From an uncultured Acetatifactor sp. (lineage in GTDB: Bacteria; Bacillota; Clostridia; Lachnospirales; Lachnospiraceae), in the NCBI GenBank assembly GCA_910589035.1, contig CAJUSI010000096.1, positions 17,159-81,158 on the forward strand: a DNA stretch of 64,000 nt. The letters run 5' to 3'. The notes under the pieces are model-generated. The model saw only the letters and a list, made by a program, of their open reading frames with translations, ran no database searches and was not told the origin of the DNA. Numbering within the stretch: the first letter of the stretch is position 1; every line of letters begins with the position of its first letter. The position numbers were made by a program, and so were the translations under genes. Positions 26,234 through 34,341 of this stretch are shown in pieces.

Positions 26234-26884
26234 ATGAGAATCAGGACAGGAGCCAGAGCGGCGGGAAGAATGACCACACAGATGCTGAGCAAGCGGAAAA
26301 GAAAGACGGGATTGAGCTCGTCCAAAAATTCGATTCTTGGCAGCAGGCTGGGCAATTCCAGGCTCAGCGCACTCAACGCGCAGAACAGCCTCAGTACCAG
26401 GCTTGAAAGAATCGGATATGAAAAACTGCAGAAATCTTCCAGTTCCCTTGTACAGGAGGCAAAGCTTTTGGGGGAAAAGGTGGACACGGGAGTGGGCGAT
26501 ATAGGAGCGGCAGCAGAGAGCATGGTGAAGAATTACAACGAGACCATGCAATATCTGCGGGAATCCTCCGGTATGCTGAATGATTTTTATCGTCAGTCCC
26601 TGAAGGAGACGGTTCTGAGCAACAGCATAGAACTGGCGGATATCGGCTTTAAGGTGGGAAATGACGGTTCCCTGTCTCTGAACAAAGAGAAGCTGGCAGC
26701 GGCGGATCCGGAGAAGGTAAAGAGGCTGCTGGGCGGTTCCGGCGACCTGGTAAAGAGGATAGATGCCATTGCCTCCAGGGCGGCGGACAATGCAAAGGTG
26801 AATGCCGAGAATGCGTCCAGCCGGTATAACGCATCGGGAGGATTGTCAGGATCCTATTTCAGCAGATATAATTTTCGCGGCTGA
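26234..26884 (+). CDS. Protein with a FliD C-terminus-like region, non-flagellar context
   Basis: A 216-residue protein with no signal peptide or membrane helix. The first 45 residues are basic and Ser/Arg-rich. Residues about 85-200 resemble the C-terminal D0/D1 part of the flagellar cap FliD: MVKNYNETMQYLRE, then ELADIGFKVGNDGSLSLNKE, KLAAADPEKVKRLLGG and a terminal helix. FliD proteins are 400-700 residues and have an exposed middle domain that is missing here. No flagellar genes are in the window. AGGAGGAAGG precedes the start. The similarity is to a motif pattern read by eye; the function is unknown, with secretion or coiled-coil assembly possible. Confidence 0.65.
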   Translation: MRIRTGARAAGRMTTQMLSKRKRKTGLSSSKNSILGSRLGNSRLSALNAQNSLSTRLERIGYEKLQKSSSSLVQEAKLLGEKVDTGVGDIGAAAESMVKNYNETMQYLRESSGMLNDFYRQSLKETVLSNSIELADIGFKVGNDGSLSLNKEKLAAADPEKVKRLLGGSGDLVKRIDAIASRAADNAKVNAENASSRYNASGGLSGSYFSRYNFRG

Positions 26885-26929
26885 AATGCAGGGGATCGGA
26901 AGAACAAAGATTGGAAGGGAGAGAAAGAT

Positions 26930-27553
26930 ATGCGGATTGGTACCGGTATGGCAGGGATGGAAGCGGTAAGGGACAGAAAAGGACCGGAGGAGAGAGGCGG
27001 ACGTTTTCGGACCGGAAGCTACTCGGAGGCAATGTCCTTTGAAAACAGCATGTGGATGATATCCGGCAGCAGGGTACAGGAATTGGAAGAAAAGGATGGC
27101 AGGGAGGAGAACGGAGTCCCGAAGGAAAAAGCGGAGGCGGAAAAAATTTATCAGGCTGCCGTTTCCGGAAAGCCGAATCCGGTGGAGAATCTCAGGGAAG
27201 CATCCAAGGTACCCTACGGATATCTGGCGAAGGACGGTGTGATAGAATACAATGGGGTATGCTTTGTCTGTGACGAGAAGACCAACAGCATCTGCCTGGG
27301 GGATATGACGGACACGAAAAATGTCCTGACCATTACGCTCTCGGGAGGCGGACATCTGAAGGTAAACCGCAACAGCGTGGGACTTTTGTCCAGGGCCGCA
27401 GGCATGTTTTCTCCCGAGGATTTAAATCTGATTATGCGCGCCATTGCCCAGGATGCGAAGATAATGTCCGTACAGAAGGAAATAGAGGATGCGGACGCGG
27501 AAATCGGCAATCAGTTGGGAAATGACGGAAGCGATGGAAATAAGGAAACATAA
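26930..27553 (+). CDS. Unrecognised protein paired with the FliD-like gene
   Basis: A 207-residue protein I do not recognise. It starts MRIGTGMAG, similar to the neighbour's MRIRTGARAAG. An acidic low-complexity stretch covers about residues 45-75. The central part (about 95-175) looks globular, with the Cys pair VCFVCDEKTNSICLGD and a glycine-rich SGGGHLKVNR turn. The C-terminus is helical and acidic (IQKEIEDADAEIGNQLG-like). No signal peptide. It follows the FliD-like gene by 45 bases with GGGAGAGAAAG as ribosome binding site, so the two are probably co-expressed and may act together. Confidence 0.7.
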   Translation: MRIGTGMAGMEAVRDRKGPEERGGRFRTGSYSEAMSFENSMWMISGSRVQELEEKDGREENGVPKEKAEAEKIYQAAVSGKPNPVENLREASKVPYGYLAKDGVIEYNGVCFVCDEKTNSICLGDMTDTKNVLTITLSGGGHLKVNRNSVGLLSRAAGMFSPEDLNLIMRAIAQDAKIMSVQKEIEDADAEIGNQLGNDGSDGNKET

Positions 27554-27649
27554 AATAAAGAAGCATAAAGGGAAGAGGAACGGAAGAGATACATAGGAAA
27601 ACAAAAGACACGGCGAAGGATCAGTAAAGGACGAAACAGACAATGAGGA

Positions 27650-27675
27650 AAGGAGACGCTTCAACGCGTCTCCTT
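27650..27675. terminator. Hairpin between convergent genes
   Basis: GGAGACGC (27652-27659) and GCGTCTCC (27666-27673) pair around TTCAAC and include the stop codon of the sortase substrate gene. It can stop transcription from the minus strand and possibly from the plus strand too. Confidence 0.5.
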
Positions 27676-28503
27676 CTTTCTGAGGATAATGCTTCCCGCA
27701 AAGCAGAGAACCGATGCGAGGAACAGCCAGGGATATATCATGGCTTCTCCGGTTTTCGGAACGTGGTCATATTCGTCGTCGTCGGAGCTTGACGCGGGAG
27801 AAGTCTGGTCGGGAGAAGCCTGATCGGCAGGCTGCTGATTATCAGTGCCCGGTTCCGGGCTGTACGCATAGTAAGGAACCTTGGAGGCACCGTTCTCTAT
27901 AACAAGCGCCCCTGCGGATACATTGTAAAAATTATAATAACTGCCGTTGTACCAGTCGCCAAGGGCAGCGAAATGTCCCACCGTACCGCCGCAGGAGATG
28001 TTGGAAGAGGGAGCGGAATCTGAGAAGTACAGGGTCATTTCCGCCACGTTATCATTAAAGGTGCATGTGGTATTATCATACAAGCTGGCAGATCTGACAT
28101 CTCCGTTGACGGAACAGAACGCACCCGCCAGGATATAGCATTCATTCACGCCGCCTGTCACAACAGCTGCCTGGGCATTGTTGTGGACGGTCAGATTGGC
28201 CAGCTTTACATCGCCCAGATGAAGCTCATGAAACCCGCCGTCCCCGGCATAGACTACAATGGAGTCCCCATCCTTTAAGATGGTGAGCAGATAGGCCCGC
28301 GAGTAATACTGTCCCAGGCTTTCATCATAGGTGGAACCCTGCTGAAAGGTCCAGTCATTTTCCGCCGTGTTGAACCTGGCGGAGTAAGTGACAGGATCAT
28401 CCGCATGTGAGGTGAAGGAGCTCAGCCCGGGTGCCAGTATCAGCATGGCGGCCGCAGACAGCAAAGCGATCAGTTTCTTCTTTTTCGTGCCGATAAAACG
28501 CAT
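27661..28503 (-). CDS. Sortase-anchored cell-surface protein (VPKTGE sorting signal)
   Basis: A 280-residue exported protein. The signal peptide covers residues 1-34 (KKKK, hydrophobic core, cleavage after SHA). The middle is beta-rich, Asn/Gly-rich with short hydrophobic repeats that suggest a small beta-solenoid. A Pro/Ser/Gln/Asp linker (about 220-248) precedes VPKTGE, a hydrophobic helix and the tail RKKETR, so it is a sortase substrate with a variant of LPXTG. AAGGAGGG precedes the start. It lies 37 bases downstream of a sortase gene on the same strand, so the pair is an operon. The ligand or role at the surface is unknown. Confidence 0.85.
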   Translation of the reverse strand: MRFIGTKKKKLIALLSAAAMLILAPGLSSFTSHADDPVTYSARFNTAENDWTFQQGSTYDESLGQYYSRAYLLTILKDGDSIVVYAGDGGFHELHLGDVKLANLTVHNNAQAAVVTGGVNECYILAGAFCSVNGDVRSASLYDNTTCTFNDNVAEMTLYFSDSAPSSNISCGGTVGHFAALGDWYNGSYYNFYNVSAGALVIENGASKVPYYAYSPEPGTDNQQPADQASPDQTSPASSSDDDEYDHVPKTGEAMIYPWLFLASVLCFAGSIILRKKETR

Positions 28504-28540
28504 AATAAACCCTCCTTTTACTTCTTTGTTTTATTTTCTT

Positions 28541-29395
28541 CTATTCCTGAATGGGCAGATAGGTGTCTCCGCTTTCGACTTCTCTGGCGACTACCACAAA
28601 TCTTCCCCGTTCCACATGGTATACACAGGTGGAGAGCGTAATAAAGCGATCTCCGAAATCGGCTGTCACACCGGTGTCATACAGGGACAATTTCTTTATA
28701 TTGTCGTAGAAATCATCAAATTCCTCCTGGGTATCAGCCTGAAAGAATTTATAGAATTTAAACACAGTATCGGTTTTTTTATATACCTGGGAGCGGAACA
28801 CGGCGATTACTTCATAGTTTCTTTGACACTCCTTCGTATATAATATAATGTTTTTGTGTTCCTGCCAGTAGCTTTCGTCCTCATAATCCGGCAGATTTCC
28901 GAACATGGCTCCCGACTCCATATTATGCCCATGAATGATCAGGTTTGTGGTCAGCGGATCCAGGCTGCTGTCGGTGTCCAGAATCAGGCAGCCGTTGTAA
29001 TCCCTGGAGCCGTCAAATCCCCGGTACAAATAGTATTCTTCGTCCCTTGGAGTCCACATGACAGGGTAATCGATCCCGGTATCCGGAATCTGCAGCCAGG
29101 CCGCCATATCCTCGTTGGCGAGAAAGCTGTCCCGGTAGGGATTAACCACGGGCTCGGGCGTGGGCTCGGGCGTGGGTTCAGGCTCCGGTGTTGGCTCCGG
29201 GGAAGGAGAGGGTGTCAGGGTCTGAGCTTCGGACTCTGCCCTCAGAGCTTCGGCGGAAGCGCGCAGCGCGTCCAGTGTCTCCCGGGCCTGCCGGTCTTTC
29301 CAAAAATGCAGACCTGCCAGTATAATGCCGGCTGCAAGACACAGAACGGCGATGACAGCCAGCAGGACGGCGGCTTTCTTTTTTGTGAATTTCAT
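28541..29395 (-). CDS. srtB: Class B sortase
   Basis: A 284-residue membrane-anchored transpeptidase. An N-terminal helix at about 8-30 is followed by a coiled segment and a Pro/Glu/Thr repeat linker (PEPTPEPTPEP, about 62-82). The sortase domain has H157 in HGHN, the catalytic C257 in TLSTC and R265 in RGRFVVVAR; TLSTC and the length of the domain indicate class B. The start at 29395 was chosen for the upstream GAGGA; in-frame codons further upstream have no ribosome binding site. It should attach the VPKTGE protein encoded next to it to the cell wall or to another surface protein. Confidence 0.92.
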   Translation of the reverse strand: MKFTKKKAAVLLAVIAVLCLAAGIILAGLHFWKDRQARETLDALRASAEALRAESEAQTLTPSPSPEPTPEPEPTPEPTPEPVVNPYRDSFLANEDMAAWLQIPDTGIDYPVMWTPRDEEYYLYRGFDGSRDYNGCLILDTDSSLDPLTTNLIIHGHNMESGAMFGNLPDYEDESYWQEHKNIILYTKECQRNYEVIAVFRSQVYKKTDTVFKFYKFFQADTQEEFDDFYDNIKKLSLYDTGVTADFGDRFITLSTCVYHVERGRFVVVAREVESGDTYLPIQE

Positions 29396-29515
29396 GTGAT
29401 TCCTCATTTTTATATTGTAAAAATTCCCTCTGTTTTCTGCTGTCCGCGCGGCTGCTTTGGCATCTGAGAAAGCATGTATATTGGAGCTTTCCCCATATAT
29501 CCTCCTGTTAAACCT

Positions 29516-29565
29516 GCGGACAATCCGGAACCGAAATTTTGTCATAAGCGCAGAATTTCATGGAA
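29516..29565 (+). repeat. Dispersed repeat (TCCGGACAARCCGGAA family), copy 2
   Basis: CGGACAATCCGGAACCGAAA is followed by TTTTGTCATAAG and GCAGAATTTCATG; the copy at 34248 has the same order with few changes. It lies in the 473-base gap 29396-29868, which otherwise holds the hairpin repeat at 29674 and no gene. Confidence 0.55.
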
Positions 29566-29673
29566 TTAATCCGCAACGATTTCAAGTAAGATATGGCATA
29601 ACCCGATAAACACCGTAAAATAAAGCCGGAACTTGTCCGAAGCTTCGGATTTAATCCAAAAGAGGGTTCAATT

Positions 29674-29693
29674 CCCCACAGCTTGCTGCGGGG
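29674..29693 (+). repeat. GC-rich hairpin repeat, copy 2
   Basis: CCCCACAGC and GCTGCGGGG pair around TT, followed by AGTTTTATT. Same layout as at 2005-2033. Confidence 0.5.
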
Positions 29694-29868
29694 AGTTTTA
29701 TTCGGAAAAAACAGGGTATGATATTATTATACCTGCAAATACAGTAAAGTCAAGAAAAGTCAGTGTGTTTTTGCATGTGCTTTTGAAATCCGGAAGTGGG
29801 CGGCGGGCAGGAATATACAATCACGGGCAAGCCCGATAAAAGATACCTGGTGCAGGGGGTGCTGGTCA

Positions 29869-30192
29869 ATGGAGAGTAACAGTGATATGAGAGACGAAAG
29901 CGGAAAAGCCGGGTCTGCGATTCTGCGCGTCCTGATAAAGCTTCTTCTGGGAGCGGCGGCAGCTGTGTCCCTGTGCGCCATTGTCGTACTCGTTCTGCAG
30001 ATTTCAGGGAAGAACAGTCTCTACAGCAGGGCGGACAGCGGGGAAATGCTCCATGCATTGTCGGAGATGACGGTAAAGCAGGGGGGAGACTCCGGCGGGG
30101 GAAGCGAAGAGGATGAGGAATGGATGGACGGAGATATCCGTTATCAGGGAATTCATTACCGGTATAACGAGGATGTGGTATGCGGCAGGTAA
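29869..30192 (+). pseudogene. N-terminal fragment, probably of an LCP (LytR-CpsA-Psr) family gene
   Basis: The 107 residues hold a cytoplasmic start, one membrane helix (about 20-45, LRVLIKLLLGAAAAVSLCAIVV) and an acidic Gly/Ser linker, ending in DIRYQGIHYRYNEDVV. In Lachnospiraceae LCP-type cell-wall proteins a sequence like this, YRYNEDI, leads directly into the catalytic domain. Here the frame stops after CGR, so the enzyme domain is missing. No LCP sequence follows before the minus-strand helicase gene. LCP enzymes attach polymers to peptidoglycan; this fragment cannot. The family call rests on a short match, so a small membrane protein is the alternative. Confidence 0.5.
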
Positions 30193-30333
30193 AATGCCGC
30201 CGCAAATCAGTAATCTGTAAATAACGATTAACCATGCATGCGTAATTGACGGTGCGTAATAAAAAATGAAATCCCTGGTCATGTGGTTGTTGGGGCTGTC
30301 GGGAAATAACATTTTTCAGACCTGTGTCCCAAG

Positions 30334-30397
30334 AAGACATCTCCCGCAGTTTTTATGTGCCTTTCGGCATGAACTCTTCTGCGGGAGATGTCTTTTT
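30334..30397 (+). terminator. Strong terminator hairpin with 16-bp stem
   Basis: AAGACATCTCCCGCAG (30334-30349) and CTGCGGGAGATGTCTT (30379-30394) are perfect inverted repeats around a 29-base loop, followed by T's on the plus strand. It may be the terminator of the gene of which only the fragment at 29869 is left. Confidence 0.75.
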
Positions 30398-30422
30398 TGC
30401 TGCCTGTACTTTGTTCAGGCCT

Positions 30423-32498
30423 TTATATATGCCTTCTTTTATGCCGCTGCCGGTGTCTTCTGGCGGCTTCGGGCGCGCCGTTTGGCCTGGCCTGCGCCAT
30501 TCTGCCGTGAGCCTTTTTGGCGGAAGGCACGGCGTCTCTTCCTTCCTGACGTATTTTGGTATAACAGCTGTCGCATACTCCGAAGGAGGCTTCCAGTGCC
30601 AGGGGCATACCGCAGTACTGGCATTTGCGGATATACATTTTCTTGTCCTTTGACAGACAGCGCATGATGGTGTCTTCCGTTTTGGCCCGTTCCCGTTCCA
30701 GCCGGTCCGTATCCACTTCCTTGCCCAGGCGTACCGAGAACTGATAATACAGATCCAGCAGCTTATAGAAGGTTTCGTAGCGCATCAGGCCGGTATCGGA
30801 ACACATGATCAGAGCCGGGAAATGCAGGGAGACGTCCGCCGTGTAGGTTTTGCAGTAGTACAGCCACAGATCCACCACATCCCGGTTCCTGGTGTCGATG
30901 GAGCAGGTCAGCATACGGTAAAGGATATGCTTGTCCTCGAAACCGTCGATTTCCTTTCTGTCCCGGTACGCTTTCTCGTAAAGGAACAGCACTTCCTCAA
31001 TGCTGATTTTCTCAAAGGGAGGATCGATCTCCACGGATTTCCAGATGGTCATCACCGCGTCCAGGGGATCATCCATGTCCAGAAGCACCTGGGGAAAGCC
31101 CAGGCTGACATGATCCACCTTCGGCTCCTCCTGAAGGAAGCGTTCCCTGATAAACGCAAGGCCTTCCGGTCCCACGGCGTTGACATATCCTGTGTCATAG
31201 AGACCGAATCTCCCTGCCCGGCCGGCAATCTGGCGGATTTCAGCGGTGAGTAAAGGACGGTTATGCTTTCCGTCAAATTTGCTGGTCTGTACGAATACGA
31301 TGCGCCTTACGGGCAGATTTAAGCCCATGCCGATGGCGTCCGTGGACACTACCACATTGGTTTTCCCTTCGGCGAAGATGCGTATCTGCCTGCGGCGGAT
31401 TTCCGGGGGAAGGCTTCCGTAGATCACGCTGACCTGATGCCCGCTGCGCTCCAGGCGCCCGGCGATATCCAGAACCATCCGCTTGGTAAATACGATGAGC
31501 GCGTCCCCCTCCTGCACGTCATCGGGGAAGGAGAAGGCTTCTTCTTCGCAGACCAGGGGAGTCTTACGCTCATATCTGTGTATTTCACAGGTATCCCCGC
31601 ACAGGGAGATCAGATGTGTGATGACTTCTTCCGCGGAAGCGCTCAGGCAGACATGGATCTCCTGTGCCTGAATGCCCAGGATAGCCCTGGTCCAGGAATG
31701 CCCCCTGTCGGAATCCGCTATCATCTGGGCTTCATCGATAACCGCCACATCATATTTCAGATCCAGATCCAGCATTTCCACGGTGGAGGAGATGATCCGG
31801 CTGTTTTCTTCATAGATGCGCTCCTCGCCGGTAAGCATGGTGCAGGGAATCCGGGCATCCTTCATTTTCTCATAGACCTCCAGGGCCAGCAGCCGCAGGG
31901 GGCCCAGATACACTCCTTTTTCAGCCTGCTTCAGCCTCTCCAGGGCCTGGTAGGTCTTGCCGCAGTTGGTGGGGCCGATATGCAGGACGAATTTCCGGGA
32001 CATCTCCAGCGCCTCGGGGAATTCCGTCTCCGGCCTGGTGGGAACCATGCCGATGATCTGACTGCGAAGCTCTACGTTCATATAGCGGTTCAGAACAGCG
32101 CGCAGGCTCTTCTGACAGATATCGTAGGACTGCTCCGTCCGGAGAAATTCCAGAAATTTATTGGTGACAAGCTCCTGTTCATCCTGCCTGAGACTGGATA
32201 TGTCAAGACGTACCAGTTCGTTTATCATGAGATCCCTGATTTTCATAATGGAAATCAGGTTGTTTTCGCGGAATGCAAAATAAGACAGATTGCGGAGCTG
32301 CCGGTGGTATTCGTCCAGATGCGCCTGGCTTACCCGGCCGTCCCTGGCCTCTTTCATTTCGGCGGCCAGGCGGTCGATCCTCTCTCTGTAGGTTTTTTTA
32401 CCGTCATTGTTTTTCTTTTTTAATTTCAGGGCACAATCCTTATATTGGGAAAAGTAGAACTGTGCCAGCTTTTCTTTCTGTACCATCAGTCGTTCCAT
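30423..32498 (-). CDS. Suv3-type superfamily 2 RNA helicase
   Basis: A 691-residue helicase. An N-terminal helical region (1-165) is followed by Walker A GPTNCGKT (175-182) and DEAQ (255-258), then motif III-like CLSASAEE and motif VI region QIAGRAGRFG. The wording GPTNCGKTYQAL and IGMGLNLPVRRIVF matches the SUV3 family, known from the mitochondrial degradosome and found in some bacteria. C-terminally there is a zinc-knuckle pattern CQYCGMP...CDSCYTKI (about 635-660) and a highly basic tail ending RHRQRHKRRHI. It probably unwinds RNA. No RNase gene is adjacent. The start is uncertain: ATG at 32486 is also possible. Confidence 0.85.
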   Translation of the reverse strand: MERLMVQKEKLAQFYFSQYKDCALKLKKKNNDGKKTYRERIDRLAAEMKEARDGRVSQAHLDEYHRQLRNLSYFAFRENNLISIMKIRDLMINELVRLDISSLRQDEQELVTNKFLEFLRTEQSYDICQKSLRAVLNRYMNVELRSQIIGMVPTRPETEFPEALEMSRKFVLHIGPTNCGKTYQALERLKQAEKGVYLGPLRLLALEVYEKMKDARIPCTMLTGEERIYEENSRIISSTVEMLDLDLKYDVAVIDEAQMIADSDRGHSWTRAILGIQAQEIHVCLSASAEEVITHLISLCGDTCEIHRYERKTPLVCEEEAFSFPDDVQEGDALIVFTKRMVLDIAGRLERSGHQVSVIYGSLPPEIRRRQIRIFAEGKTNVVVSTDAIGMGLNLPVRRIVFVQTSKFDGKHNRPLLTAEIRQIAGRAGRFGLYDTGYVNAVGPEGLAFIRERFLQEEPKVDHVSLGFPQVLLDMDDPLDAVMTIWKSVEIDPPFEKISIEEVLFLYEKAYRDRKEIDGFEDKHILYRMLTCSIDTRNRDVVDLWLYYCKTYTADVSLHFPALIMCSDTGLMRYETFYKLLDLYYQFSVRLGKEVDTDRLERERAKTEDTIMRCLSKDKKMYIRKCQYCGMPLALEASFGVCDSCYTKIRQEGRDAVPSAKKAHGRMAQARPNGAPEAARRHRQRHKRRHI

Positions 32499-32652
32499 AC
32501 CGCCCGACAGGGCGTCCTCTATATATATTGAATATCCAAAATGGGGCTTTGATACATGATACCCGAATCAGTATAGCATAAATTATCCGTTTACAAAAGA
32601 GGAAAATGAGAATGAATATTTGTCCATAATCCACGTCAAAACACATTATGAA

Positions 32653-32681
32653 TTGACTATACACAAATTGTGTAGTAAAAT
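32653..32681 (+). promoter_or_regulatory. Promoter of the AP2 gene with a palindrome between -35 and -10
   Basis: TTGACT (32653-32658) and TAAAAT (32676-32681) are 17 bases apart. The spacer contains the perfect palindrome ACACAAATTGTGT (32661-32673), placed where a bound protein would block RNA polymerase. Confidence 0.65.
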
Positions 32682-32713
32682 TAAGGCAGCATAGAAAAAG
32701 AGAGGGATATGAA

Positions 32714-33532
32714 GTGATAGGGACAGGAAGCAGGATCGGTATGCTGACCGTGGAGGAGGCTACCGAACAGAGAAAAGGAGGATATATCGTCTGGCGCTGC
32801 CGCTGCGACTGCGGCGGGGAGATTCTGGCGGACACTCGCTGTCTCCAGAGGAAATCCGTGCGGGACTGCGGGTGCAGATCCCCGCTGCGGCCCGGACAGA
32901 AAGATATTACCGGGCTGCGCTTCGGGAAACTGACCGCCGTAAGGCCGACGAAGGAACGGAGCAGACGGGGCAGCACGGTCTGGCTGTGCAGGTGCGACTG
33001 CGGCAGAGAGGTGAAAGTGCAGCTGGATCAGCTGACATCGGGATTGCGCAAAAGCTGCGGATGTCTGAGTCATCCGCCGAGAAAGGACTATATCGGAAAG
33101 CGCTTCGGGAAGCTGACGGTGACGGGGTATGCCGGGAAGCGGGCGGGAATGCACCGGTGGGAGTGCCGCTGCGACTGCGGCCGGGAGACGGTAGTGGGGC
33201 AGACGCTTCTGCAGAACGGTAAGACCAGGAGCTGCGGCTGCCTGCAGGCTGAGATATACAGAGAAAACCTGAAGCTGACGGAGGGAACCTCCGTGACGAT
33301 TCTGCAGGCGATTAAGAGGGGACGGCTGATCAAAACCAATACAAGCGGTTATAACGGAGTCTATTACAATAAAAGGAAGAATCGGTGGACGGCCCAGATT
33401 ACCTTTCAGGGAAGGACCCGGTACCTGGGCTCCTTCGAACTGCTGGCGGACGCGGTGGAGGCCAGGCGGCAGGGGGAGAAAATCTATGATGCCTTTCTGG
33501 AACAGCTGGGCGGGGACGGGAACAATACATGA
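32714..33532 (+). CDS. Triple zinc-module protein with C-terminal AP2 DNA-binding domain
   Basis: A 272-residue protein with GTG start (GAGGG seven bases before). Three repeats of about 60 residues each carry five Cys in identical spacing: C29-C31-C33-C52-C54, C92-C94-C96-C115-C117, C151-C153-C155-C174-C176, written CRCDCG...CGC and preceded by RFGKLTV. Such clusters likely bind zinc. Residues about 209-262 (TSGYNGVYYNKRKNRWTAQI, LGSFELLADAVEAR) are an AP2/ERF-type domain, known in bacteria from homing endonucleases and phage proteins. No nuclease motif is visible. It is divergent from the Suv3-like gene. It is probably a DNA-binding regulator or a domesticated mobile-element protein. Confidence 0.82.
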   Translation: MIGTGSRIGMLTVEEATEQRKGGYIVWRCRCDCGGEILADTRCLQRKSVRDCGCRSPLRPGQKDITGLRFGKLTAVRPTKERSRRGSTVWLCRCDCGREVKVQLDQLTSGLRKSCGCLSHPPRKDYIGKRFGKLTVTGYAGKRAGMHRWECRCDCGRETVVGQTLLQNGKTRSCGCLQAEIYRENLKLTEGTSVTILQAIKRGRLIKTNTSGYNGVYYNKRKNRWTAQITFQGRTRYLGSFELLADAVEARRQGEKIYDAFLEQLGGDGNNT

Positions 33533-33537
33533 TTATT

Positions 33538-33566
33538 TTGACATTTATTCCGGAGTATAGTATTAT
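33538..33566 (+). promoter_or_regulatory. Sigma-A promoter upstream of the Nudix gene
   Basis: TTGACA (33538-33543) and TATTAT (33561-33566) with a 17-base spacer. A GC hairpin (AGGCCGGTC / GACCGGCCT, 33635-33660) lies between it and the gene, in the leader. Confidence 0.65.
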
Positions 33567-33758
33567 GAAGCTGCCATCATGTGTTGTCCGGAATGATTAT
33601 TTTCATTGAGAAGGAACGGTATAAGCCATTCCTGAGGCCGGTCTGCAGAATGACCGGCCTGTTCGGTATTACAGGGGAGGAATTATGCTGTCTGAGGGAG
33701 AATAGACGCAGGGAGGACGAAGCTTACGAAGAGATTTCAGGATATTAAGGAGGAGGGT

Positions 33759-34246
33759 ATGCGCAGCAATCTGACCACGCTCTGCTACATAGAGAGGGAT
33801 GAACGCTATCTGATGCTTCATCGGGTGAAAAAGGAAAAGGACATCAACCGGGATAAATGGATCGGTGTGGGCGGGCATTTCGAGGAGGGGGAATCTCCGG
33901 AGGAATGCCTGCTGAGAGAGGTAAAGGAGGAAACGGGGCTTACGCTGACCGCGTGGAAGCTTCGGGGGATCATCACCTTTGGCACGGATACCTGCGATAC
34001 GGAATACATGTTCCTCTATACGGCGGATTCCTATACGGGAGAACTGAAGGAATGCGACGAGGGGAATCTGGAATGGGTGGAGAAGTCCGCAGTCTGTGAA
34101 CTGCCCATATGGGAGGGGATAAAATCTTCTTCCGCCTGCTGGAGGAGCAGGCAGGCTTTTTCTCCCTGAAGCTTTCCTACGTGGGTGACAGACTGGCGGA
34201 GGCCGTGCTGGACGGGAGACGGCTTTCACAATTCCCAAGCTCCTAA
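33759..34246 (+). pseudogene. Nudix hydrolase gene with a one-base frameshift
   Basis: The protein is of the MutT/8-oxo-dGTP diphosphatase type and would clean nucleotide pools. The Nudix box is complete: GHFEEGESPEECLLREVKEE followed by TGL. The frame as given ends at 34169 with an unlikely tail SSSACWRSRQAFSP. Shifting by one base in the G-run near 34113-34118 gives the expected continuation EGDKIFFRLLEEQAGFFSLK and LSYVGDRLAEAVLDGRRL up to a stop at 34246. A base is therefore missing there, by mutation or by sequencing error. The Nudix box is upstream of the shift, so partial activity is possible. AAGGAGG stands unusually close to the start (two bases). Confidence 0.8.
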
Positions 34247-34247
34247 T

Positions 34248-34300
34248 CCGGACAAACCGGAATCGAAATATTGACATTTAGAGCAGGATTTCGTTGTAAA
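34248..34300 (+). repeat. Dispersed repeat (TCCGGACAARCCGGAA family), copy 3
   Basis: CCGGACAAACCGGAATCGAA, then ATATTGACATTTAGAGCAGG. The TTGACA inside can act as a -35 for capA, with a weak TTGTAA 17 bases on. Confidence 0.55.
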
Positions 34301-34341
34301 GAGCCTAAGAGGAGGGAGTTTCAGGAGGAAGTCATAAAAGA

